Part shown: one piece after another, positions 1-45,200 of the stretch | Layout of the letters: the number at the start of each line of letters is the position of its first letter | How positions within the stretch are numbered: the stretch's first letter is position 1 | Assembly: GCA_020746105.1 (NCBI GenBank) | Contig: CM036618.1 | Location: 122,561,280 to 122,625,279 of the forward strand | DNA length: 64,000 nucleotides | Source: Trogon surrucura | Taxonomy: Eukaryota; Chordata; Aves; Trogoniformes; Trogonidae | Reading direction: 5' to 3' | The notes under the pieces: generated by a model | The model's input: only the letters and a program-made list of their open reading frames with translations | What the model was told of the DNA's origin: nothing | The model's database searches: none | Program-made: the position numbers and the translations under genes

Positions 1-31753
<31,753 letters not shown>

Positions 31754-34700
31754 CTGAAATGGAATGAAAAAAGGACAGTTCAATTACTGCCTTTTCAGAA
31801 GTCACAGCGCATTTCCACATCAAGAGCTTTCCCCATAAGAGTATTTTTGTTTCATAACTTTAAAGTGAAAAGTATTTGTAAAATGTGTGTCTGAACTTAA
31901 TTCTTTGTAAAAACACTTTCACTGTAACATTGGTATAGGTTAAATATGTGCTACATCACTGCTAGAGTATAAGGAGGCTGGGATTAACACACCCTAGGTA
32001 ACAAAAAATACCACGAACTCTAATATATAAGAGTGCCTCTTTTTTACAGGAAAACATCAGATCCTACATAGATAGATGTTTTTTATTTTTAACATTCTTA
32101 ATTGTACACTATACAGGCAAAAGACATTCTTCCTCTGTGTTTTGTATTTCAATGTAATTTATATTCAATAAGGTCCATGTATTTTCAGTGGTATTTTATA
32201 CACAATCCTCAAGATATGGATAACGCATAGGTCAGAATTCAGAAGGAAAAAAGCTGTTTGAAGATAGAAGGCATTAAATGAAATTAGCTAGTAGTATTGT
32301 GCATTTCTGTAAGTTCAGAAATGTGAACAAAACTGTCACTTTAAGATATAATACCAAAGTCATAACATATGCACTTTACAGTAAAGATTACCAAATTATT
32401 CAGTATTCTTGCCAACACCATAGTGCCTTCTAGGTTATGCTGCTTTACACCAGGAACCATCCCAACTACGTACTCTGAAATACTGACGTTTGTTTTATCT
32501 GAGTAAAATGCATTGTTTCTGCTTACTAATGGCACGTAGGACCCAACAGCATCTTGGTTATTCCTTTACACGCTGGACCAGAAAGCTTTGCATGAGGGGG
32601 TATACACTCGGCAGCAGCAGCAAGCCGAGTCTGACTCACAGACGGGAGCGAACCACCCTGGGAAGGGGCACGTCGGGGAGGAATACAGCTCGCGGTCACA
32701 GCGATCTGACATCGGTACCACAGGCAAACACAGCCTCATGCTGTCCTTGTCTGCTTGCCCCAGTCCTCTTCTTACACCCAACAACGTTCACCTGCTATTG
32801 CCCATCTCTAGTGGCACGGTACAGGGCACTGCCTAACCAAGGCGCTTCTTGATCCATTACAGCGCAGGCACCCAGCCCCAGCAAAGCTTTTCTAAGGGAG
32901 AAGAATAAAAAGCGTACCTAAGATTCAAGGGAGAGCATGACAATCTGGGTAATCTATGCTGGGCAAACTAGCCTTGCAGTGTTTGTGCATGCCAAAACTC
33001 CATAACATTCGTAGAAATGTCTATTCTGACTGAACTTTAAACCTAGAATAGAGGCAAGTGTTTAAAAAAAATTAAGGATTTTGTAGTACGCTCCTCCTCT
33101 GCCTTGTTTTCATTTGTATCAAAAATGTTCTAATGAGAAAAAGAACAAGAACGAAAGAATTCAGAGGATACTGTTAGAAGACTCTGTCCAACATCAGCTT
33201 TCAGTTACTTTTGATATTTTTACACCAATATCCCTACTACTCAAAAAACACAAAATATATTTTGATACTGCCCATCTCTATCTCCTGCCAGTTTTTAGTC
33301 ATTGATACAAGAATAACAAAAATACATATCATGTTTCCAAAGCTTTAGGAATAAGATAAATTATTTCATTCTCCGTAACTACCAAAAATAAAAGTTGAGT
33401 TACAGCTGTATCCCCATTAAGTGTTCACTTTTGTTGAAAATGGGATGAAAACTCAAAATAACATATCTGTACTCTCCAATTAAAAAACAATAATAAAGAT
33501 GTTAAACAATATTGTAGACTACTCATCTGTATTTTTTCTCCTCATGATGAAGAGATGCTTTGAACAAAACAAAGGGCAAGGAAGTAGGGCCAAGAAGCAA
33601 TCAGCCAGGCTTCGCATCTTATCAAAAGCCTCTCTCCCCTTTGCCAAGCCCTGTGCGTTTGGCTCTTCCTACTCGGTAAAGGAGTAACAATATCTTCCTC
33701 ACAAAGATCATGAGATATTTTGAGATCCTTTCAAGGAATTTTATTATTTTAAGAAAATACATTTATAGTTTTAGGGTGTCTTCCAGTTTACGTCAGCATT
33801 GAGCTGCTTTTCCCTCATTCCACAGCACCGTAGGCCAGGCATTCCACTGCAGGAGCATGATGGCATCTTGTTCTGCGCAGCTTGCAGACTTCACACAGGA
33901 GCTCAGTAGAATCACAACATCTTGACAACTTAATTCTTATTCTTAGAGCAAAGCTACATCTAAAGAAACGCAACTTAAGAAAGCCGTTTTGTGACTTCAC
34001 AGGTTTCTTAAAAAGCAAAGTTGCAGTCAGAAACGACGAAACCCCGTAATATACAGCAAACCCCCAAAGGTCTTGGAAAAATATCCCCTAGATTTAAGGG
34101 AAATTTAAAAACAAGTGACAAACACTCCCATTTTTACGGCATATTGACCATTGCCTTATCTGCTAAAATGACTTTTACTACCAGAATGTGCCCCGGAAGA
34201 AAAGTTACCTCACATACAACTGGTAGTTCGTACAGCAACACATGCTGCTGGCATGTGAAGTGCTTCTGGGAAAAGCAGATCCATTCTGTGCTAAAACTGA
34301 GAATCGCGGTAACACTTTTAAGACTGTGAAGAAAACTCTCCCACAGTCCCCAGTCTATACGTGTCCTTTACCCTTCTTGACTGACTTCAAACCCCACACA
34401 GTCACAGATTTTTAAAACCTACAGGCTCTGCAACTGCTCTAAACTCCTGTATAAGACACATCATGGTATTCCACCCAGCATCTGGCACTCTGAATCCTAG
34501 ATGTGCTTGAACAGACACTTAGCTTTCAGAAAGACTAATTAATGACCTAAGCACTACAAGCACACACTTTTTACCAATTTAAACTTTGAGTTCCTCATCC
34601 AGTCACAGAAACACAGCTTTGCAAAAATCCTTTACTTATAGATACCTTCTCAGTGTCTGGGTACTCACACAGTATGACAGGGTTGTCTCGTTACTTCATT

Positions 34701-37700
34701 GCTGATAAATGGAATCGATTGAGCTCTTCGGCTTCTGTTGCAATGTACATTTTTCAAAGCTCGAGGTCAGCCCAAGCCCTTTCTACTTTCTGAAGTCAGG
34801 GCCTCCTGGATGAGGACACAGTAGCCCAGTACAGCCCTCTGTCATACAACTCAGAATTATAGTCCTCCTTATTTGTATAACCTTGCCTTTAGCTGCAAGA
34901 AAACATGTTTGATTGCCCATAATTTATCTAGCAATCAAGTTCTGTCTAAGGGACTCAAGCCCATTGTTATTTACCATCTTACCCATCTCTTCTCTAGCTC
35001 TGCTCTCCCACAGGTCAATACAGTTTACAGATGAACTGAGACAGATGAAGTGTGAGGGAAAGATGGCTTGAGTACACGTAGCAAGGAGTCAGATGAGTTG
35101 TAACAAACAAGATTTTTAAGCCATACGCTTTGGCAGCTGTGCAGAAGGTGAAGAAAATTCTCTCTGCCTTCAGAAAAGCTCTTTTCAGTCTCTCACATGT
35201 CTTACACTCCTCTCAGAAATCCTTTTTTTTCCATAACCCTGTTAGTTTTTAGGATCACCAGAATAAAATACAAAATATTCCCCTGTCACTCTTCGTTCTG
35301 TCAAACTTCATCAATTTTTAAGCAGTTCAAATAAAGTAAAAAAACAACGCCACCGACCATCCAAGCCCGAATGAACGTGACATTCTAACACTCATGGTTG
35401 CAAATCTATGCCCGCATATATCCTCACAACAATGAGAATCAGGAATTACTCTCTTTAAAGAAATGTAATAACAATGAAATGTGTGAATATTCAACTGGGA
35501 GAGAGAAGATTTAGGAACTAAACTTAAGGACCATAAAATTTTACATTTAAAACTTTTAAATAGCCTTTAAAAATGAAAGTCAAAGCATTCTCATTGATGT
35601 AGGGTTCTTAAAGTATAAAAATGCCTCTGAATACACACTGTTCACAAAAGCACACTCATGAAATACACCTCAGGACTTAACCAATGACCATAAGGGAGAA
35701 GTAGTGTAGCCTCTCAAGTGCAGTAGTTAGATGCCTTTTGAGATACCTCCCTTTCTTTCAATATTGATTTATGCCTGAAAACTTGATTTGGATCACATGA
35801 AAAAAAGCACCTTTTGATTCACCTGGAGTACCTGAAGAGCGAGGACATTAAATTGCCCATATCCAGACAGCTTTATTTAACACAGAAATCTTCCTCTTTT
35901 GTAAGCCTGGCTGTACTAGGCTAAATCTCGGGTGTGGGGGGACTATAAATCCTGGGTTTTTTCATTCTTTGACCAAAAGATGGACAAGGTGTGGCTGAAC
36001 AGGAGGAGGAAAGGATTCTGTTAACATAAAGCAGACAAATGTTTGGGGAAAGAGGTTATATTCTAAACTAACCTACAGGGTTGGCCAGCATGATGGACAG
36101 GATACTCCTCGCATCCCATAAACATCCTGTCAATGTTGAGACACTGTTGGACAGGACAGCACTATTCCTCAGAGCCGATCCCCCCCAGTCTAAAACACAG
36201 TAAACTCGCAATTTCCGCAGTTCGTTCAGCCCCAAATATTATGACAATAGTTGCAAAAATTTTTTTAGTAATTGTTGTTTTTGCCTCTGGAACGAATCAC
36301 TATTTGCCAAGTGAAAAGCAAGGAGGCTCCACACTCTGTGTTTGCCATTTTGCTACTTACCTCTTCAAATTAAACCACCTCAGCCTGCACCAGCTACGGT
36401 CTGCACGGGTTTCAAGGGCAAAGGATAAGCAGCCATAGAATACTGCGCTAAGTTTAGTCACCTTGCCCAGGCATATATATCTATATCTACATCTATATAA
36501 AGATACAAATAGTGATTTTTAAAAAAAAAATAAAAACTACATATTGTAGTTTGTTTGCTGCTGTTTTCTTTATGTCTTTGTACATGTATCCTTTGCCACC
36601 ACTCCTCTGTGGAAAACAGGATTCTTCATAACAAAGACTAACAAGTCTACACCAGCAGATCTCTAAAGCTTTTAGTTTGGTTTGGGTTTTTTCATTTCTC
36701 ATCAAGGCTCTGAGGCATTTTCATACTACAATTGTTTCTAGGGATTTACAAGATAAAACCTCAGATCTTCATACATTTACTTCTCAGCATTAAATTTATT
36801 CGGTTGTAAATGTACCAGCATTATCATATGCAAAATGCAGAGATGTGGTGCTTTATAAACATGCTAAAACTTACAATTCAGAGTAAGTTTTAAGAAAATT
36901 TAGAAAATAAAAACCACTACAGTGTGTCCTATGTAAAAGTTACGGCGAGAGCCACACTACTGAATTTCTGCAGTTTCCACATATATTGTAAAGCAATTCC
37001 AAGGTTTCACGGCTCTCCAGGCTCATCCACAGTCAAAAGTTGTTGTTGTTGTGGGGTTTTCTCTGTTGTAAAAACAATGCTTTTTCAGCAGGTTATGTTT
37101 AAATGCATTATTCCCACAGCTAATGCAAGCAACTTAAAACAGTTCTAAAAACAAGATCCAGAAGCAATAACAGACACACAACAGAGCTCAGGCGCCTGAA
37201 CATGTGCTGCCTAGTGACGGTCTCAATTTCCACTTTGTCTCGTTTTCCAGTTCTTTTAATTACTGGCATGCTCTGCCATGCAGGGGCAGCTAAGAGGTTA
37301 GACCAAAACAAGAAGTGGCCTGTTCTTAACTAACCTCTTCTCCAGCATTTCACACGAGCTTAGGGAGGCTTCAGGCCAAGAAATGTGTGTATCCGTTGCT
37401 GACAGCAGAAGACAACTGCTTACACCATAGTGCTGAAAATGAGATGGTCTTGCCTTCACTTCAGCTTGAACCATGGTTCAGTCATCGCGTCTGCTGGCAG
37501 CCGTTATCTCTAATAAGTCGAATTCCAAGGACAGACTGTAGGACCCACACATGACCTCCCTGCTTCCTTAGACATTTCTCTTTTTGTCCTAAGGCCTTTC
37601 TATTTTTCTAATATCTGCAGTTTTTCCCAGCCTTCTCACTCATTTGACAACTCTCATTCTTTGCCGTATGTGCTTGCCATCCAGCCTTTATTTTATTTTT

Positions 37701-38125
37701 TTTTTGTGGGGGTGGGTAATAATATACACATTCTCCTGAGAAGCCAACAGTGTGTAGAGACATATATTAGTTATATAATTTCCTCTGGCACAGTTGCAAC
37801 AGTATATAACAAGACCATGTTCAAAAATCAGAAATACGTTTCAATCACACTATTACAGAAAGCTTCAGTCACATGACTCACTCAGCTTTAATTCCTCACG
37901 AACTTCTAAACTAACTGACTGAGTTGGAGTTTGCCTAACAGAGACAAGGCAAAAATTTAGGAGCACATATCAGCTCAGCTTACTCTGTGCAAAACAACAA
38001 CTTAACCTGATGCATGTACACATAAAGCTCATAAAAATAATCTTAAACACGTGGTTACAGTAGCATCAGGAATATTTAAGAAAACAGAAAATTTAGGAAG
38101 TCTCTAGTAGAACAGCCTTCCATAG
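31754..38125. other. 5' flank or 5'-UTR intron of PLCB4
   Basis: AT-rich non-coding DNA apart from a locally CpG-rich patch at about 32570-32710. No transposon and no exon of another gene recognised. Since the first coding exon begins at a splice acceptor, part of this stretch should be transcribed as an intron of PLCB4. Confidence 0.6.
32570..32710. promoter_or_regulatory. CpG-rich patch, candidate 5' exon or promoter region
   Basis: Eleven CpG dinucleotides in about 140 bases, against AT-rich, CpG-poor surroundings. On the minus strand a GTGAGT donor-like site follows base 32640. An inverted repeat (actcggc at 32606-32612, gccgagt at 32624-32630) lies within it. The patch is about 0.9 kb upstream of the first coding exon. 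It could be a PLCB4 non-coding exon or promoter, or simply a G+C-rich patch. Confidence 0.25.
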
Positions 38126-39043
38126 AAATGAGGGACTAGAGAGTACTATCCGCAAGTTTGCTGATGACACCAAGCTGGGAGGAGTGGCTGACACACCAGA
38201 AGGCTGTGCTGCCATTCAGCGAGACCTGGACAGGCTGGAGGGTTGGGCAGGGAAAAATTTAATGAAATATAACAAGGGTAAATGTAGGGTCTTGCATCTG
38301 GGTAGGAACAACCCCAGGTTCCAGTATAAGTTGGGGAATGACTTATTAGAGAGTAGTGTAGGGGAAAGGGACCTGGGAGTCTTGGTGGACAGCAGGATGA
38401 CCATGAGCCAGCACTGTGCCCTTGTGGCCAGGAAGGCCAATGGCATCCTGGGGTGTATTAGAAGGGGGGTGGTTAGTAGGTCGAGAGAGGTTCTCCTTCC
38501 CCTCTACTCTGCCCTGGTGAGACCCCATCTGGAATATTGTGTCCAGTTCTGGGCCCCTCAGTTCAAGAAAGGCAGGGAACTGCTGGAGAGAGTCCAGCAC
38601 AGGGCAACTAGGATGATTAAGGGAGCAGAGCATCTGCCTTATGAGGAAAGGCTGAGGGAGCTGGGGCTCTTTAGTTTGGAGAAGAGGAGGCTGAGGGGTG
38701 ACCTCATTAATGTTTACAAATATATCAAGGGTGAGCGTTATGAGGATGGAGCCAGGCTCTTCTCGGTGACAACCACTTGATAGGACAAGGGGTAATGGGC
38801 TGAAACTGGAACATAAGAGGTTCCGCTTAAACTTGAGAAGAAACTTCTTCTCAGTGAGGGTGACGGAGCCCTGGAACAGGCTGCCCAGAGAGGCTGTGGA
38901 GTCTCCTTCTCTGGAGACATTCAAGACCTGCCTGGACATGTTCCTGTGTAGCCTAATCTAGGCGTTCCTGCTCTGGCAGGGGGATTGGACTTCATGATCT
39001 TTCGAGGTCCCTTCCAATCCCTGACATTCCTTGATTCTGTGAA
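38126..39043 (+). mobile_element. CR1 LINE, 3' fragment
   Basis: Plus-strand CR1 that begins inside ORF2 just before the FADDTK motif and ends with the 3' UTR and a single ATTCTGTG unit at 39033-39041. It is 5'-truncated. It is the most complete CR1 3' end in the window and lies upstream of the PLCB4 coding exons, in antisense orientation. Confidence 0.94.
38157..38960 (+). pseudogene. CR1 ORF2 C-terminal part with one frameshift
   Basis: The frame opens with FADDTK at 38157-38174 and continues through [22 protein letters not shown], the [19 protein letters not shown] block and [20 protein letters not shown]. It stops at about 38780 because of a single extra T in the run after ACAACCACT. Beyond this, another frame continues through [17 protein letters not shown] to the normal ORF2 stop near 38960. 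The palm motif before FADD is missing because of 5' truncation. Confidence 0.9.
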
Positions 39044-41906
39044 ATTGTTATAAACTCCATTTCATTAACTCTCAAAATTAAATTTGATACAACAGATATT
39101 ACATATTCAATAAATTCGATGCAAGAAATAGCCTATTTACTTCTCATAAATTATATCGTTATTTAGTATCCATCTAAAAATAAATTTTTGCTTTTCACCT
39201 GTCAAGTGAACTTCATTTCATAATGTGAGCATACGATGAAGAACTTTTCCCTAGAACTTGGCCTGTTTTTATCATTACAGTAATAAATACTAAGCATGTA
39301 CAAAATTAAGTTGTCTGAAAATGTAGAAAATGCTACACAATTTTATCTTTAGTTAAGCAGAAGCACTAGAGGTATTCAAGATTTATTTTAGTATAATGTC
39401 AAGCATCCCATTTCCTAGAAACTGTCTCCTCCCCAGGTAGTAATAGAGAATGAATTGGACTTTGATGAAAGCAATGGTCTGTGTAATAGTTGTCAAGATC
39501 TTTTCTGAATTGCTGCAGCATGCAATGTATGTATACAATATATCTTCATTTAACCAGCAGGGACTTTTATTAAGTTAATTTATTTCACTCTGTGGCTTTC
39601 AGTTGAGGACAGTGTTAAAACAAAGTCTACTTCATCAAATAGTAAGAAAATTATCACAAATATATAGTACTTGCATCTCATATATTTTCTGAATTACTTA
39701 CACCCAAACTCTCTCCTCACCGTCTTGTAAACTCTGACATCCTACATAACTACAGCAATGAGCCCCAAAAGGAAAGGGTCTTGTCAGATTTATTTAAAAA
39801 CCAGTTTTCAATATGCTCTTTGGGCAATTAACACCATACTTAATTTCTACTGTTGTTTAACCTGTAGCTGGCAGATAAACACATCTTTTAAGTCAGCTAG
39901 TGCTGTTTCTTTCTTTTAGGTACACTTGTATGAAGTATTTGTGCCAATTACTTTAATTAAAATCATAAGCAATTTTTACATTTAGAACTTCAGCTTCTTT
40001 TTAGCCTCCTTCTGGGGCTTAGTGCTCCAAAAGATCTCAAGCTGAAGCGATTCCTGTACTTTAATGTGATAGGAAGAGATAGATAAATGTGTGAAATCAA
40101 AATCCTAAGTAGAACTCAGGTAGGAGTACAGTTAAACACCAAATAACCTGAAGTGGGCATCACTCCTGTTATGAATGCAAGACTTCAGTGATCCTAGGGC
40201 ACAAAACAATCGCAAAATTCTAAGACTGAATTATTAACAACAAATATCACGGAAAAGGTAACACAAGCTTCCAGACCAGATTAATATTGTCAGTCTTTCA
40301 TTTTTAAGTGCAAGGAAAAGTTTTGGAAATAACACAAGTTAATACCTCAAACAAAAATAAAACAAACTACAAATATCAGCTGCTCCATGACCATGTCCTG
40401 AGGACACAGTTGTCTGTTTCCAAACAACGACACTGACTCAGACCTTGTATTAATATAATGTAATAAAAGGTCAAGGTTGCATTTTTGTAATAACTACTAA
40501 AGCTCTGTGTGTTTGAAATAATCCCTTCTACGGTCAGGTGCTTTAGTTCAACTGAGAATTTATTCACGCTTTGACATGATTTAATATGAGCTTGTTCAAA
40601 ACATACAGATATTTTAAAAACTAATAAGCTGTGAGGAACACAAATGTTACTTTAAAATCTAAAATTAGTTAAGTGTCATTATAATTTGCAGGGTTCAATT
40701 CTGACTGGTTTTCTGAGAAAACAGGAGTGAGCCACATTGCCGGCTTAAAATTTCAAACAAAGCTGAAGTGATTTGCTTTGGCAAACATTCTAGTGGCCTA
40801 AAATCTATTAATATCAAAAAAATGCATTCATTATTTAAGAGTTGGGAAGTAGATATTTGTGGAAAATTTAAATTAATTACATATTTCTTGGTACCTTGGA
40901 TAAAGCTACAAACTACAGTCACCATGAAAATACAGGGAGGGGTTATACTTTTTAAGTGAGACTGTCATTGTTGGATTTAACACAAGGCCCTGGGCAGAAA
41001 ATGTTTGTATCTCTTAGAGGTCCTAAATCTGTAAAGATTTCACCTCAGTACCCATCGTACACTCTACAGATAGCATGTTTTGTATCCCCTTCTTTAAACA
41101 AGAGAAGATAATATGGAATGAAAAGCAACAAACCAAGACCAGCTATCTGCATTTGACCAGTATGCTCCTTCCTTCCTTGCACCTGATACCCTTTGGTTCG
41201 CGCTCACCACCCTTTACCTCCCTGTTATCCCACTCACTCGCGTGTTGGCTCGTGCCCGGAATCAAGTCTCAGCTGGGAGGCAGGGGAACGCGGGCGCTGC
41301 ATTAGCTGCTGGTTGGAATGTAAATTGTCCACCACCCTTCTGACCACCCAGCCCCAGTGGCTGAAGTAAATCCAAACCCTGAGCAGGTGCAGCCTTTCCT
41401 TCTCTCTCAGACTTGAGCTGAAGGGCAGCAGCAGGAAGCTGTAACTTGCCTGAGCTAATGCCTGGCTGGTGCAGACTGCAGCTCCTCAGAGTTTTAGTGT
41501 TAACGATTGGTTTGTTTCATTTTATTTTTCTGCCATGATTTTAGGCTCAAAACACAGACAAAACCAGAAAGAAGCAGGACACGCTGTCTTTAATGAAGGC
41601 TCTTTGATTCCCTCCAGCCAGTGTCAGAAAAAGAAATACACGTAGTGCTCATGGTGGGCACTTCAACATCACTGTGCAAAAAGCAGATCAATCAATCGGG
41701 ATGATACTTAATGGATGGGATAAAAATAATCATAAACTGCCTGGACTAAACACTGTTGGATAGGCTCAGCTTGCCTAATTTTCTCACAAACACTCTACCT
41801 GTCGTAAGCAGAAACAACGTTCATCACCAGTGATTCAGGAAAAGCAGAGCCCCTTCGGGCCAGCTGGGAATCAGGGATCTGGGGTACGGCTGATGTTTAG
41901 CCAGAC
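39044..41906. other. Non-coding stretch between CR1 copies
   Basis: AT-rich until about 41150, then a CpG-containing patch at 41195-41300. No exon of a known gene seen. Confidence 0.6.
41195..41300. promoter_or_regulatory. CpG-rich patch, candidate distal 5' exon
   Basis: Nine CpGs in about 100 bases. On the minus strand the sequence ends CAGGGAG followed by GTAAAG, a good splice-donor match with the last exon base at 41218. This would suit a non-coding first exon of PLCB4, but nothing in the sequence proves transcription. Confidence 0.22.
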
Positions 41907-42203
41907 CCCAGGCTCTTTTCAGCGGCATCCACTGACAGGACAAGGGGCAATGGGTGGAAGCTGGAACATAAGGGGTTCCATAAAAATATGAGGAAAATTT
42001 TTTTTACTGTGAGGGTGACAGAGCACTGGCACAGGCTGCCCAGGGAGGTTGTGGAATCTCCTTCTTTGGAGACATTCAAAACCCGCCTGGACGCCTTCCT
42101 GTGCGCTCTGCTGTAGGTGATCCTGCTCTGGCGGGAGGGTTGGACTAGATGATCTTTGAGGTCCCTTCCAACCTCTAACATTCTGTGATTCTGTGATTCT
42201 GTG
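41907..42203 (+). mobile_element. CR1 LINE, short 3' fragment
   Basis: The last 300 or so bases of CR1 on the plus strand. It holds the end of ORF2 ([15 protein letters not shown] type) and the 3' UTR, and closes with three perfect ATTCTGTG units at 42179-42202. Confidence 0.94.
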
Positions 42204-45200
42204 GAGTCCTGGATGGACACTTTGTGATTTCCCATTTTGCTTCTTCCCCCCTCTAAAGAATGAGGTTAGCAAGACTTGTCTTAATTACACACTTAATGAT
42301 GCTAATTCTTTATCTATAGAGTTTGAAACACTGACAGCAAGATATCCCAGAGCTAAAAGTTATTATGTTACACTGCTCTAATTACCAATAACATCCAATA
42401 TTAACTCATTAACAAACAACCGCACATTTTGCTGAATATGAGATCACCACTGTTCCAAACACAACGTATCACAACTAGGCAAGGCTAAAAATAAAATGTT
42501 GCCTATGATTTGAAAATCTAGAAGCTCTCTTTCCATCAGGACAGCTGTCCAAATATAGACAGTCATGTCAGAGATACACCACATTATCACCTATTATAGT
42601 TTTAAGTTCCTAGAGATTCAAGAGGAAAAGTAACTGGTTCAGAACTTTAAACTATTACTACTATTATTATTGTTACTTCATTATCATAGGTAGGTGGCAG
42701 AGTAAGCATTTCTTGTAAATTTGTTTCAGCCTGATTTTTTTTTCAAATGGCTGTTACCCTACTGCCCCAAAATTCTAAAAGCAATGGAGATAGAACAAGA
42801 AAGATTGTGCAAGCAATGGGATCAAGAATAAAAAAAAAATGTCACCAATCCTTTAGCTGGTAAGTTCATAGTTGCCACAAACAGAAGATGGAGATGCGTA
42901 GAACATGGCATCACAGTCTCTTTCCCTAATCTCTGTCTTAGAGAAACCATGCAATCTGCATACACGTTTCTACTCATCAAGTATTAAAACAACTCTCTTG
43001 ACATTGTGCGATGCTTCCTGTCACATCAGGCATCATCAAATCGACAGTTGTCCCTTCCAGGCAAAATGAGACTGTGTGAGACATCCCAGCTAAGCGTATC
43101 TGATAAAGCACCTCAGCACACTAATATACTTGGTATTGAGGTATTCAGTTGTGTACATCACTTAAGAACAATGTCCCTAAAATGTCTGATCATTAATGTA
43201 TTGCTTATTTAAAAAATGGGACAAAAATTAGGCAGGTCAACTATTAAAGAGAGGGGTGGGAGAGTGTTCCAAGCCAGCACCCCCTCCACATCTTTCTTCT
43301 GGACTTATTTTGGCTTGTTCAACTATTTATATACGAAAATTTCTGGAGAAAAAGGCATCCCAATTTTTTCATTGCTCCAAATGGATGATTTCACACACTA
43401 TTCCAAAAGGGATAAAAATAAAAGTGTTGGTATGTAACCTATTTGTCCAGTATGGAGACAAAAAGGAGAGCCAATATGCCAGTCAGGAGTGCTGGTACAG
43501 CATGTTGGCGTCCACAGCCCATTCTGAACACTTATTTGACATCTCATAATAAACAGCAGGCTGTATAGCATGCTGAGAGGTTCAATTTATTCCCATTTTT
43601 CTGGACCAGCTGGAGACACCAGAGTCACAGAACTTACTTTCTCTAAATCCCTAACATTAAGACATAATTCAGTGCTGAAGAGAAGGAAACAAAAGGGGGA
43701 CCTGTGCCCTCGCCAAGCCTCCTCATCACTGTTCTTTAACGTCACCTGCTGCTGGGACCTCCACTACTACTGAGGTGGAAAGAGATACATGTAGTATCAG
43801 TGGAGGATACCTTTGCCCTCGTGCTGAGTCAGGTATGTAGTGTAACATGCTCATACAGGCAAGAAGATAAGCAGTGCTTTTCTCTTCATTCCCTTGTAAG
43901 GTGACAATATGCATGTTGTGCTGAAATATGAAGACATTCTTGATTCTGGAAAACCATCAGGGGAGAAAGAAATGAAACAGATGCATGGGGAAAAGCACAA
44001 GAACTGAAAAGAGGAGAAGTGAACTTAAAACAGAAAAAAAAGAAAGCATGGATGCAAAGTCTGATGCTGACGTGGGCTTCAACAGAATGATGTAGGGCCT
44101 GAGCGGGCTAGTACAGCTAAAATGATAAGGGAAGGTGGCAGCATTTTCCCAATGCTAAAAAAGAAGAGTAGGTAGTCTGGAATAGCTGGAATGGAAACAG
44201 TTTGGGATAGCACAAGCAAGGCTATTTGAGAGATTATTCCAAGTATGAAGTTGGGCTTCTGCAGTAAGACTGGAAAGGAAGGAATAGGGTAGAATATATG
44301 CTAGGAAAGGCAAACAAAACAAAATGCTGGTGTCTACATGTGGGGGTTAAAGAAGAAAGAAGTGGCAAGAACAGTGCCAACATTCCAGGCAACAGCAGAG
44401 CGGGGTTATTTATTGCGACAGCTCAGGAGTGGGGATGGCAGGGCTCCCAGAGACGAGGAGTTCAGCATTCCCCATGCTGCAGACAAACTAAGTGACACAT
44501 GGGCAAAATGTCTGGGAAGGTGAAAGAACTGATTGTAGACGAGAGGGCGAAGGTCATAGGCAGAGGAGTCTGCTTCGAAGCCATCAGATGCAATGGAAAT
44601 CAATGATGCAACTTGTTACACCATAAAAATTGACAAATGGACCCCAGCACAGACAAAAAGAAAATGATTTGCCATTTGCACTGGCTGCATGCACTGAAGT
44701 GTTCTGTGTTGCTTAGGTAATGCTGCCACTATCCACTATCCTACAACTCAGTGACGAGTGACACACACACTCATCAGATACATTGCCCATGAAAAGTCAA
44801 GAGCAGTGTCACATGCAAAGTACAGCAGACCCTGTAGAAAGCGAGGGTAATGTTTTTACATGTCTAAACCCAGTTTTCCTTCATATACCACCGTTAAGCA
44901 TTTCCAGCATAATAATTGCCATTGCAAAGAGTAAAAACTTGGGGCCAGCCAGCTTTTCCCATATGAAAACTGGTCAGATAGTTCAGACTGCTTTTCTCCC
45001 TGTCACATACCTATTAAATGCTCCCAGACTGTTTAATGTGATAAAAATGTCTAGACTGGGTTTTGACTGAAAGCTTAAAGAAGAGAGTTCTTTGCCCTTG
45101 GCTAGCAAACCCCTTTGCTCCTTTCTTGGTAAGCACAATAACGTGCATGCTGTGCTTCTACAAACCACATTTTCTGCATACATACAATAAAAAACACTTC

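Noticed and set aside
38346..38939. 197-codon minus-strand frame
   Set aside because: It is the complement of the CR1 ORF2 at 38126-39043.
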